A stretch of DNA of 64,000 nucleotides from assembly GCA_017616895.1 (NCBI GenBank), contig JAFZXE010000010.1, positions 186,001 to 250,000 on the forward strand, given 5' to 3'. Shown here one piece after another: positions 25,387 to 33,510 of the stretch (positions are counted from its first letter, which is position 1; each line of letters starts with the position of its first letter). The notes under the pieces are model-generated. The model made no database searches. It saw nothing but the letters and a program-made list of their open reading frames with translations, and had not been told where the DNA came from. This DNA comes from Bacteroidales bacterium (GTDB taxonomy: Bacteria > Bacteroidota > Bacteroidia > Bacteroidales > P3). The translations under genes and the position numbers were made by a program.

Positions 25387-26250
25387 ATGGATCAAGATAT
25401 TCTAAAAAAAGTTCGCAAGATTGAGATAAAGGCGCGGGGATTGTCGCAGCAGATGTTCTCGGGCGAGTACCACAGTGCCTTCAAGGGGCACGGTATGGCG
25501 TTCAGCGAGGTGAGAGAGTATCAGTATGGCGACGATGTCAGGGATATCGACTGGAACGTAACGGCGAGACTTAACCACCCGTATGTGAAAGTGTTCGAAG
25601 AAGAAAGAGAGATGACAGTCATGCTGCTGGTAGATGTGAGCGGAAGCAACCGCTTCGGCACGCACCACCAATTCAAGGAAGAGTTGGTGGCGGAAGTGGC
25701 GGCGACGCTGGCGTTCTCGGCGATACAGAACAACGATAAGGTGGGTGTGATAATGTTCAGCGACAGGATTGAGAAATTCATCCCACCGAAGAAAGGCAGC
25801 ACCCACATACTTCGCATTATCCGAGAACTTATAACATTCCGTCCCGAAAGCAACGGCACAGACATCGCTACCGCGCTGAAATATTTCACCAACGTCATCA
25901 AGAAACGCTGCACAGCTTTCCTGCTGAGCGACTTCTACGACGACGATTACGACGAAGCGCTGAAGATTGCGGCCGAAAAGCACGACCTGGTGGCGATAAG
26001 GATAGCCGACGAGAAAGAGAAGCGGCTGCCAGACTTGGGGCTTGTGAAGTTCTACGACCCGGAAAGTGCCACAACGCTGTGGGTTGACACATCGAGCAGG
26101 GAGACACGCGAGCAGTTTGCCAAGACCTACTCGACATACGAGACCAACGTGAAAGCGATAATGCAGCGATACGGCATCGACAACACCGAAGTGCTTACCG
26201 GCGAAGACTTTGTTAAACCGCTACTAAAACTCTTCAAAATGAGAGGGTGA
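25387..26250 (+). CDS. DUF58 domain protein of the Bat operon
   Basis: This 287-residue protein has the DUF58 core SGEYHSAFKGHGMAFSEVRE-YQYGDDVRDIDWNVTARLN (about 25-63), followed by a VWA-like fold whose MIDAS-type motif DVSGS is at 83-87. DUF58 proteins pair with MoxR ATPases, probably as metal-dependent adaptor or effector proteins in envelope stress tolerance. There is no membrane segment, so it is cytoplasmic. It is second in the moxR-bat operon, between MoxR and a membrane protein, and the gaps on both sides hold tandem arrays. Confidence 0.93.
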   Translation: MDQDILKKVRKIEIKARGLSQQMFSGEYHSAFKGHGMAFSEVREYQYGDDVRDIDWNVTARLNHPYVKVFEEEREMTVMLLVDVSGSNRFGTHHQFKEELVAEVAATLAFSAIQNNDKVGVIMFSDRIEKFIPPKKGSTHILRIIRELITFRPESNGTDIATALKYFTNVIKKRCTAFLLSDFYDDDYDEALKIAAEKHDLVAIRIADEKEKRLPDLGLVKFYDPESATTLWVDTSSRETREQFAKTYSTYETNVKAIMQRYGIDNTEVLTGEDFVKPLLKLFKMRG

Positions 26251-26253
26251 GAA

Positions 26254-26281
26254 AATTGAAAATTGAGAATTGAAAATTGAG
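26254..26281. repeat. 7-bp tandem array AATTGAA/AATTGAG
   Basis: Four heptamers alternating AATTGAA and AATTGAG fill the 33-bp gap between the DUF58 stop and the next ATG. It is the same word and orientation as 16505-16525. Confidence 0.92.
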
Positions 26282-26283
26282 AT

Positions 26284-27150
26284 ATGTCGAAAAAACTATT
26301 TTTAGTTGTACTCGCACTCGTAACTGCGACAACGATACAGGCGCAGATAATATACCAACTGGACACCAATAACATCACCATAGGCGACCAAGTCACGCTG
26401 AGTATAAGCGGCGTTGAGAACTATCGTACAACCGAGGAACTGAGCCAAAACGGAGTGTTGGCGCTGAAACAGTGGGTGGACACGGTGAAGAATATACAAT
26501 ATTCCACGCTGACGTGCTTTGACGAAGGAGAGCACAGCATCAAGCTCAGCGAAGAGGACTCGCTGGTACTGGTGGTCAATGATGTAGAGGGAGTCGATAC
26601 GGTGAACGTGCAGATAAAGGACATCGCGCCCATCATAAAAGTGAAATATACGTTTTGGGAGATATTCCGCTGGGTGCTGCTGGGATTGGCGGTAGCTGCG
26701 TTGGTGGTGGCGATAATTTACATCGTCAAACGCATGAAAGCGCACAAACCCATAATAGAGCTGCATCCAGAACCCGTGATACCGCCCGACGAGCGAGCCC
26801 TAAAAGAACTTGAAGAGCTGCGACGCAAAGAACTGTGGCAGGCAGGAAAAGTGAAAGAGTACTATACCGAGCTGACCGACGTGGTGAGGTACTATCTTGA
26901 AGAGGCGTGGAACATCAACTCGACGGACATGACGAGCGACGAGACACTCGAAGCCTATCACGACAGCAAGGCCTACGACGAAGGTTGCGAGGAGAAACTG
27001 AGACAGATGCTGAGGACTGCAGACATGGTGAAGTTTGCCAAAGGCGAACCGTTGCCCAACGAGCACACACAAGCGATGAACTTTGCGGTGGAGTTTGTTG
27101 ACACGCTGGCCGAGAAGAGTAGTCAGCAGTCAGCGAACAGCGGCCAGTAG
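26284..27150 (+). CDS. Exported membrane-anchored protein of the Bat operon
   Basis: This 288-residue protein has a signal-like N-terminus (MSKKLFLVVLALVTATTIQAQ), an extracytoplasmic beta-rich part of about 100 residues (ITIGDQVTLSISGVENYRTT) and one membrane helix (WVLLGLAVAALVVAIIYIV, about 131-149). A cytoplasmic helical part follows, with PVIPPDERALKELEELRRKE and a DVVRYYLEEAWNINSTDMTSDETLE stretch that resembles the C-terminal region of BatD-like / DUF4381 proteins. It lies between DUF58 and BatA, as a related gene does in many Bacteroidota bat operons. The last residues (SSQQSANSGQ) are encoded by a heptamer array that runs across the stop codon. Confidence 0.8.
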   Translation: MSKKLFLVVLALVTATTIQAQIIYQLDTNNITIGDQVTLSISGVENYRTTEELSQNGVLALKQWVDTVKNIQYSTLTCFDEGEHSIKLSEEDSLVLVVNDVEGVDTVNVQIKDIAPIIKVKYTFWEIFRWVLLGLAVAALVVAIIYIVKRMKAHKPIIELHPEPVIPPDERALKELEELRRKELWQAGKVKEYYTELTDVVRYYLEEAWNINSTDMTSDETLEAYHDSKAYDEGCEEKLRQMLRTADMVKFAKGEPLPNEHTQAMNFAVEFVDTLAEKSSQQSANSGQ

Positions 27151-27152
27151 TC
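27118..27152. repeat. 7-bp tandem array crossing a stop codon
   Basis: AGTAGTC, AGCAGTC, AGCGAAC, AGCGGCC and AGTAGTC are in register. The array encodes the last about ten residues of the preceding protein and contains its TAG stop (27148-27150), so a spacer-type array has entered coding sequence. Confidence 0.85.
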
Positions 27153-27190
27153 ATTTAATCAATAGTAAGTTATTTTTTCAATTCATAACA

Positions 27191-28177
27191 ATGCATAATC
27201 TGACATTCCAATATCCGTGGGTACTGTGGTTCCTGTTTCTGGTGCCGCTGCTCGTGGCATGGTATATATTCAGATACCGCAAGCAGAAAGCGGCCCTGCA
27301 GTTTTCGAACATAGGTCTGTTCAAGGGATTCAACAAGACTCTGCGCCAACGGCTGCGTCACCTACCCTACGTGCTACGTATGGTGACGGTGACAGCAATA
27401 ATTGTGGCGTTGGCACGTCCGCAGAGCCAGCTGAGCCGAGAGGAGATGAATGTCGATGGTATCGACATTGTGCTTGCCATCGACGTGAGCGGCAGCATGA
27501 TGGCAGAAGACTTCAAGCCCAACCGACTTGAATCAGCCAAGACCGTAGCTGCAGAATTCATCAACGGACGCTCTGAAGACCGTATAGGATTGGTGGTTTT
27601 CGCTGGAGAAGCATTCACACAGGTGCCCGTGACCATTGACCATCACATACTGTTGTCGCAGCTCGGTGCGGTGAAAAGCGGCACTATACGTGACGGCACC
27701 GCGTTGGGCGACGGCCTTGCGGTGGCCATAAACCGAATAAAGAACAGCGAAGCAAAAAGCAAGGTGATAATACTTCTGACCGACGGAGTGAACAACCAAG
27801 GCAGCATCGACCCGCGCAGCGCGGCCGAGATGGCGGCGATGTACGGCATAAGGCTATACACCATAGGAGTTGGCACCAACGGCCGCTCGATAGCCCATGC
27901 CCCCGACGGCACAAGATATAACGTAGAGTGCGAAATTGACGAAAAACTACTCAACCAAATGGCATCCTATACTGACGACGGACAATACTTCCGCGCCACC
28001 GACAAGAAAACGCTGAAGAGCATTTTCTCGCAGATTGACCAAATGGAGAAAACCAAGATAAACGTGACGCAATACCGTCAAACAAAAGACGAGTTCCTGC
28101 CGTGGGTTCTGATTGCCGTAATAGCTTTTGCATTGGAGCTGCTGCTGGGTATGGCCTATTTCAGGACAACGCCATGA
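27191..28177 (+). CDS. batA: BatA, VWA-domain membrane protein
   Basis: This 328-residue protein starts at the ATG 27191 (MHNLTFQYPWVLWFLFLVPL); the longer frame upstream lies in the previous gene. Two N-terminal membrane helices (about 9-27 and 56-75) are followed by a VWA domain with MIDAS motif DVSGS at 98-102 and a helix at the C-terminus (WVLIAVIAFALELLLGMAYF). BatA proteins act with MoxR, BatB and others in the periplasm of Bacteroidota and spirochaetes and are linked to aerotolerance and stress survival; the biochemical role is not settled. BatB follows 105 bp downstream, and the gap starts with a heptamer array. Confidence 0.93.
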   Translation: MHNLTFQYPWVLWFLFLVPLLVAWYIFRYRKQKAALQFSNIGLFKGFNKTLRQRLRHLPYVLRMVTVTAIIVALARPQSQLSREEMNVDGIDIVLAIDVSGSMMAEDFKPNRLESAKTVAAEFINGRSEDRIGLVVFAGEAFTQVPVTIDHHILLSQLGAVKSGTIRDGTALGDGLAVAINRIKNSEAKSKVIILLTDGVNNQGSIDPRSAAEMAAMYGIRLYTIGVGTNGRSIAHAPDGTRYNVECEIDEKLLNQMASYTDDGQYFRATDKKTLKSIFSQIDQMEKTKINVTQYRQTKDEFLPWVLIAVIAFALELLLGMAYFRTTP

Positions 28178-28181
28178 GGAA

Positions 28182-28216
28182 TAGTGGTTAGTGGTCAGTG
28201 ATCAGTGGTTAGTTCT
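28182..28216. repeat. 7-bp tandem array AGTGGTT/AGTGGTC
   Basis: AGTGGTT, AGTGGTC, AGTGATC, AGTGGTT and AGTTCTA begin 5 bp after the BatA stop. The reverse complement is close to the GACCAGT word seen at 7027 and 48245. Confidence 0.88.
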
Positions 28217-28282
28217 ATGATAAAAGCTTTCACGCAATAACTCATTTAAACAATAACACATTCAAGCATTCACGCAACCCCA

Positions 28283-29338
28283 ATGATACATTTCCAACAT
28301 CCCGATATACTTTACCTACTCATTGCTGTGCCTTTGCTGGCGCTGCTGTGGGTTTGGATTCAATACCGCAAAAGCCGCAGATTGAGAGAATTTGCCGACC
28401 GTCAGATGTTTGGGCGCCTGATACCCGACCAGTCGAAAGTCCGCCCTATAATTAAGATGACCCTCCTGTTGCTGGCGTTGGCATTACTCATCATCACTTG
28501 GGCAAACCCACAGGTAGGCAGCAAGATGGTGCAAGGCGACCAAAAAGGCAGCGACGTGGCCATCTGTCTCGACATCTCGAACAGTATGATGGCCGAGGAT
28601 ATTCAACCCAACCGATTGGAACGCAGCAAACGCATTGTGGCCAATCTGCTGAACGGACTCGGAGGCGACAGAGTGTCGCTGGTGGTGTTTGCAGGCACAA
28701 GTTTCATTCAAATGCCGCTAACCAACGACTATAGCGCCACGAAGATGTTCCTCGACCAAGTGAACTGCGACCTAATAGCCACACAAGGAACTGCCATAGG
28801 CGACGCCATCGAGAAGGCGATGCAGACGTTCGGCTACGGCGACGAGGAGCAGACGTGGGTGAAGAAAAACTCACGAGCCATCATCGTCATCTCGGACGGC
28901 GAAAATTTTGAGGACGACGCCCGTTCTGCAGCCGCCAAAGCGCTGTCGGAAGGCATCGTGGTTTGCACCATAGGCATGGGTGGCGAAGAGGGAGCACCAA
29001 TACCACGGTACAAGAACGGAGTGCGCACAGGCTTCAAATATGACCGTTCGGGTAACACCGTGACAACCCGTATGGACGAAAAGACCCTGAAAGAAATTGC
29101 CCATGCCGGAGACGGTATTTACGTGCGAGCAGGAAACGTGAATGCTGGAATAGACAAAATAATAGACCGCATCGACCATCTGGAGAAAGACAACATGGGC
29201 AAGGCCATGTTCGCCGAATACGAAAGCCGCTACATGTATCCACTTATTGCGGCACTTTTCTGTCTCTTGCTCGAAGTGATGCTTTTTGAACGTACCAACC
29301 ACAAACTAAACCTAGACAAAATACTCAAACGCAAATGA
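28283..29338 (+). CDS. batB: BatB, VWA-domain membrane protein
   Basis: This 351-residue protein resembles BatA: two N-terminal membrane segments (about 8-27 and 56-73), a VWA domain whose MIDAS motif reads DISNS at 97-101, and a C-terminal helix (MYPLIAALFCLLLEVMLF). The motif AEDIQPNRLERSKRIVANLL after it is shared with BatA. It probably forms a complex with BatA and BatC at the inner membrane. Its stop overlaps the BatC start by 4 bp (ATGA), indicating coupled translation. Confidence 0.93.
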   Translation: MIHFQHPDILYLLIAVPLLALLWVWIQYRKSRRLREFADRQMFGRLIPDQSKVRPIIKMTLLLLALALLIITWANPQVGSKMVQGDQKGSDVAICLDISNSMMAEDIQPNRLERSKRIVANLLNGLGGDRVSLVVFAGTSFIQMPLTNDYSATKMFLDQVNCDLIATQGTAIGDAIEKAMQTFGYGDEEQTWVKKNSRAIIVISDGENFEDDARSAAAKALSEGIVVCTIGMGGEEGAPIPRYKNGVRTGFKYDRSGNTVTTRMDEKTLKEIAHAGDGIYVRAGNVNAGIDKIIDRIDHLEKDNMGKAMFAEYESRYMYPLIAALFCLLLEVMLFERTNHKLNLDKILKRK

Positions 29339-30078
29339 AGCGACTGATTATAATGACAGCGATTGCCCTTCTGCCGATTGCATTGCAGGCGCAGAACAGC
29401 GCGACACGCAAGCTGTTGCGAGAGGGCAACCGAATGTACAAAAAAGAGAAATACGACAACGCCGAGACATCGTACCGCAAGGCACTTTCACGCGATACTG
29501 TTTCGAGTACCGCACGCTACAACCTAGGCAACTCACTATACCGCAAATCGCAGAAAACAAAAGACGAAGCCTACTACGACGAAGCCATCAAGCACTACAG
29601 CGCTGCCATCGAAGACCCCAAGATAAACGACAAAAACAAAAGCCATGCCTACCACAACCGAGGCAACAGTCACTTGCAGAAAGGCTTGCTGAACCAAGAG
29701 CAGGGACAGCAAGAGTTCCAACAGGCCATCGGCGACTATCAGGAGGCCTTGAAGATTGACCCGAAGAACAAGGATACAAAGTACAACCTCTCTCTGGCAA
29801 AGAAACTACTGGTCAAAAACCAGCAGCAAGGCGGTGGCGGAAGCGATAACAAAGACCAACAAGACAAGCAGGACAAGCAAAACCAACAGCAACAGAATCA
29901 GCAAGACAAGCAAGATAAACAACAGCAAGACCAACAACAGCAACAGCCATCGGAATCACAAAAGAAAGATGCCGAACGACTGCTGAAAGCTATGGAAAAC
30001 AACGAGAAGAAAACCATGAAAGAGCAGCAGGCAAAAGCCGTTCAGGCACAGAGTGCCCGAATTGAGAAAGATTGGTAG
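29335..30078 (+). CDS. batC: BatC, TPR protein with Gln/Lys/Asp-rich linker
   Basis: This 247-residue protein has a signal peptide (MKRLIIMTAIALLPIALQAQ) and three tetratricopeptide repeats: LREGNRMYKKEKYDNAETSY (about 27-46), TARYNLGNSLYRKSQ, and SHAYHNRGNSHLQKG..AIGDYQEALKIDPKN (about 100-145). A low-complexity Gln/Asp/Lys segment follows (about 162-205, DNKDQQDKQDKQNQQQQ-like), then a helical tail. Such a layout is usual for BatC, though the Gln-rich linker is long. It is a periplasmic scaffold that probably joins BatA and BatB. The nucleotide tract for the linker is CAA/CAG/AAG/GAC-rich and could vary in length by slippage. Confidence 0.9.
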   Translation: MKRLIIMTAIALLPIALQAQNSATRKLLREGNRMYKKEKYDNAETSYRKALSRDTVSSTARYNLGNSLYRKSQKTKDEAYYDEAIKHYSAAIEDPKINDKNKSHAYHNRGNSHLQKGLLNQEQGQQEFQQAIGDYQEALKIDPKNKDTKYNLSLAKKLLVKNQQQGGGGSDNKDQQDKQDKQNQQQQNQQDKQDKQQQDQQQQQPSESQKKDAERLLKAMENNEKKTMKEQQAKAVQAQSARIEKDW

Positions 30079-30117
30079 TATTTAAGTTTCAATTTTTAGT
30101 TTTAAGATAATTGTGAG

Positions 30118-32817
30118 GTGTATAAGATAAGAACATTTATATTTGCTGCAATAATGGTGCTAATAGGTAGCGCCTTTGCACAGGAGATACGAGTCGAAGC
30201 CCCCTCGACAGCATACGCCAACTCGCCGTTCCAGGTGAAAGTGATGGTGAGCGGAGGCGATTTCAGCGATTTCAAAGACCCCCAGTTCAGCGGTTTGAGA
30301 GTTATGGGGCGCGGCAGTATGACCCAGATAGTGAACTGGAAGAAGTCTCAAGGCTTCACCTACACCGTGATGGCCGAAAGCGAGGGCACCGCCACCATCG
30401 GAGCGGCCAGTTGCGTGATAAACGGCACCCGATACAGTACCCAGCCGCGACAAATAAAGATAGAAGCCGCACGTCCTCAACAACAGCAACAACGACGCAG
30501 GAGTCCTTACGGCAGCATGTTTGACGACGACGATGAAGACCCGTTTGAAGCCATGCACAAGCAGATGCAGCAGATGATGCAACAAATGGATCCGTATGCC
30601 AACGCCGCACCGCAACAGCCAACCTACGACCCTGCAGGCAAAAACGACGCCGATGCCATATTTGCAAAAATCAGCATCAACAAGAACAATCCCTACAAAG
30701 GCGAACAGGTAATCCTGACCTACAAAATCTACACACGCATAGATTTCAGTTTAACCAGCGGTTTCCACGCACCCGAAAAGAAGGGCTTCTGGTCAGAGAA
30801 CCTGCTGCTTGACCAGAAATACATAAAACCACAGCAGGAGACCATCAACGGCAAACGTTATATCACATACGAGCTCGGACGGGAAGCACTATATGCCCAG
30901 GAAGACGGAAGTCTTAAGATTGACGTTATGGATCTGCCGATACAGGCGGTGTTCTACACGTCACAGCCAATCAACATCGGTTTTTTCACCATTCAAGCAT
31001 CACGGCCAGACCCGCAGCAGATAACGCTCAAGACCAATCCTTTGAACGTAAACGTAAAGCATCTGCCCAGCGGTGCGCCACAAAGCTTCGACGGAGCTGT
31101 AGGCACCTTCAGCATTAGCGGCGGAGTTGATAAAGACAAGACTAGGGTGAATGAAGCCATCACCTACAGCCTTACCATAAAAGGACAGGGCAACCTGACA
31201 CTGATAGACAACCCGACGGTCAACTTCCCCAACATCTTCGAAGCCTACGACCCCGATGTGGAAGACAATGTAAACCGCACGGCCAACGGCATCAGCGGCA
31301 GCCGCACATTCAAATGGGTGCTCATACCTCGCAGCGAAGGTGTTTATGAAATACCCGAATTCCAGTTTGCCTATTTCGACCCCTCAACAGGCAAATACGA
31401 GACCCGCACCGTCGAAGCGCAGAAAATCACCATCGAGAAAGGCGACCCGAAACTGATGCAGAACTCGTCGAGCGACGACCACCACGGGGTAAAAGAAGAC
31501 ATCAACTACATAAAAACGCCGAACGCCACTATTCAAAATTCGCAATCCGAAAACAAACGTTCCACCCATCTCTGGTTCTGGATTGTAGAAACGCTGGTGA
31601 TACTTCTGGCACTTGCCTCATACATTTTCTGGCGTCACCGTCAAGAGGCCAACAAGGACATCGCGGGTGTACGACTACGTCGTGCCACGCGAGAGGCAAA
31701 AAAACGTCTGCGTCGAGCAGAAAAACACATGCATTCAGGCGACGACGAGAAGTTCTACGAAGAAATATACAAAGCCATCTGGGGATGCTTGGCCGACAAG
31801 TTCAATATCTCGCTGTCGAAGCTAAGCAGCGAAACAGTACAGGACTGTCTGAACGAGAAAGCGGTGTCCGAAGAGCGGCAGTCAATCATCAACGACACGC
31901 TTAAAGAGGTTGATTTCGCCCGATTCGCACCAGGTGACAGCAGCCAGAAGAAACAGTCAATCTACAACAAAGCCCTCGACATGATACGGACATTGAGCTT
32001 CGTGCTGGCGTTGATGCTCGCGATGATTACAACCGCAGCTCCGCAGCTGCCATTGGACGATACTAACTACTCTGAAACAACTGAGACACCCGAAAGACAA
32101 GTAACGCATTTGACGACGGATGCCGATGCCGCTTTCGCCGAAGCCAACGCCGCCTACCGAGCAGCTCGTTATCAGGACGCGACCGAAGTTTATGGCTTAC
32201 TGATTGAACAAGGCTACACCAGCCACGAACTCTACTACAACTATGCCAATGCACTCTATCGCACAGCAGAGTTCCCAAAAGCGATACTCTATTACGAGAA
32301 AGCCCTGCGGTTGAAACCTGGCGACAAAGAGACACGCGAAAATCTCGAACTCGCCAACACCAAAATCACCAACAACATAACACCCGTACCGAAACTATTC
32401 ATAACACGCTGGCACGACAAAGCCGTGCGCAACCACACCACAAACTTCTGGCTGATATGGATAGCTGTGCTTACGGTGCTGTTCGCAGCCGCCATGGTAA
32501 TATTCCTGCGCACACAGTTCTACGGGCTTCGCAAGGCGACATTTTGGGTTGCAGTGATTGCGGTTGTGGTCATGCTACCTCTGATATACACCGCCATCGC
32601 GTCAAATCGCTACTGGAACCGTCCCAACGAAGCCATCGTTATGACCACAGTTATAAACGTCAAGGGGTCGCCCGATGCAGGGAGCGTAGATAAATTCGAG
32701 TTGCACAGCGGCACAAAGGTCACCATCGAGGACCAGATTGACCGATGGCTTAAAATAGAAGCTGCCGACGGCAACACCGGCTGGGTGAAAGAAGAAGAGG
32801 TGGAGAAAGTTATTTAG
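30118..32817 (+). CDS. batD: BatD-BatE fusion protein
   Basis: This 899-residue frame starts with GTG at 30118, giving the signal peptide MYKIRTFIFAAIMVLIGSAF. Residues 1 to about 620 are BatD: beta-sandwich oxygen-tolerance domains, a low-complexity PQQQQQRRRSPYG segment, a membrane helix at about 483-504, and the helical tail ending in SIYNKALD. At residue 622 a second signal-like segment begins (MIRTLSFVLALMLAMITTAA). It is followed by TPR units (about 655-720), two membrane helices (about 775-796 and 807-828) and an SH3-like end (about 838-899, NVKGSPDAGSV..GWVKEEEVE), together the full layout of BatE. In other Bacteroidota these are usually two genes. The ATG at 31981 could still allow separate BatE synthesis. 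Confidence 0.9.
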   Translation: MYKIRTFIFAAIMVLIGSAFAQEIRVEAPSTAYANSPFQVKVMVSGGDFSDFKDPQFSGLRVMGRGSMTQIVNWKKSQGFTYTVMAESEGTATIGAASCVINGTRYSTQPRQIKIEAARPQQQQQRRRSPYGSMFDDDDEDPFEAMHKQMQQMMQQMDPYANAAPQQPTYDPAGKNDADAIFAKISINKNNPYKGEQVILTYKIYTRIDFSLTSGFHAPEKKGFWSENLLLDQKYIKPQQETINGKRYITYELGREALYAQEDGSLKIDVMDLPIQAVFYTSQPINIGFFTIQASRPDPQQITLKTNPLNVNVKHLPSGAPQSFDGAVGTFSISGGVDKDKTRVNEAITYSLTIKGQGNLTLIDNPTVNFPNIFEAYDPDVEDNVNRTANGISGSRTFKWVLIPRSEGVYEIPEFQFAYFDPSTGKYETRTVEAQKITIEKGDPKLMQNSSSDDHHGVKEDINYIKTPNATIQNSQSENKRSTHLWFWIVETLVILLALASYIFWRHRQEANKDIAGVRLRRATREAKKRLRRAEKHMHSGDDEKFYEEIYKAIWGCLADKFNISLSKLSSETVQDCLNEKAVSEERQSIINDTLKEVDFARFAPGDSSQKKQSIYNKALDMIRTLSFVLALMLAMITTAAPQLPLDDTNYSETTETPERQVTHLTTDADAAFAEANAAYRAARYQDATEVYGLLIEQGYTSHELYYNYANALYRTAEFPKAILYYEKALRLKPGDKETRENLELANTKITNNITPVPKLFITRWHDKAVRNHTTNFWLIWIAVLTVLFAAAMVIFLRTQFYGLRKATFWVAVIAVVVMLPLIYTAIASNRYWNRPNEAIVMTTVINVKGSPDAGSVDKFELHSGTKVTIEDQIDRWLKIEAADGNTGWVKEEEVEKVI

Positions 32818-32841
32818 TTTCAAATTTTTAGTTTTCGAACA

Positions 32842-33273
32842 ATGACCATAGCGGAACATACTGGGATAGTGACCAAGGTAGAGAACGGTGAGGTAACGGT
32901 ACAGATTGAAGCGCAGTCGGCCTGTTCCTCATGCGAAGCACACGGCAAATGCGGTTTCGCCGAGAGCAAAGCCAAGGAGATATCCATACGTACCAAAGAA
33001 TGGCACGACTATAAGACTGGCGACCACGTCACCGTCGGCATCAACAAAAGCCTGGGCCTTCTAGCCGCCACCATTGCCTATATACTGCCCGGCGCGCTGA
33101 TGATTGCCGTTTTCATAGTCGCCAACCGCTTTATCGGCGACCTCTGGAGTGCCATTGTCACCATAGCCTTTATAGCCCTCTACTGGGGAGTATTGGCCCT
33201 CTGCCGCAACCGCCTTCAACACCAATTCACATTTCACCTGTCGCACCTCACCGAAAATGAACACCGAGAATGA
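32842..33273 (+). CDS. rseC: RseC/MucC-family SoxR-reducing protein
   Basis: This 143-residue protein has an N-terminal part with Cys28-x2-Cys31-x5-Cys37 (ACSSCEAHGKCGF) and two membrane helices (about 73-95 and 99-120), the RseC/MucC layout. Family members modulate envelope stress signalling or SoxR reduction, and in Bacteroidota the gene usually precedes the rnf genes. No rnf gene follows here. It lies 24 bp after the BatD-E fusion in the same direction, so it may be the last gene of the bat transcript. The 237-bp gap after it holds a promoter for the next gene. Confidence 0.85.
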   Translation: MTIAEHTGIVTKVENGEVTVQIEAQSACSSCEAHGKCGFAESKAKEISIRTKEWHDYKTGDHVTVGINKSLGLLAATIAYILPGALMIAVFIVANRFIGDLWSAIVTIAFIALYWGVLALCRNRLQHQFTFHLSHLTENEHRE

Positions 33274-33443
33274 CTCCGCTACAATAATCAACACACCCCC
33301 TCACGGAGTAGCGATGACGAGGCTGTTACGATAGGTAAAATCGACACGGAAAACACGGCTGTTTTGCCACACACCACACACATATTCACAATCATATATT
33401 AACAACTTTCCATTCGCCCTCACTATATTTTTTTATTATTTTG

Positions 33444-33451
33444 TATCTTTG
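33444..33451 (+). promoter_or_regulatory. -7 element of the caspase-fold gene
   Basis: TATCTTTG is a full consensus match, 59 bp before the ATG at 33511. The upstream T-rich stretch offers only a weak -33 element. The rest of 33274-33510 shows nothing. Confidence 0.7.
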
Positions 33452-33510
33452 CACTCAATTATCCGTATAATAATACATTACACAACCAAGAATTCAAAAC
33501 ACAGTAATAA

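Noticed and set aside
32842-33510. Start of an Rnf complex after rseC
   Set aside because: rseC often precedes rnf genes in Bacteroidota, but the next gene is the caspase-fold protein and no Rnf subunit is seen.
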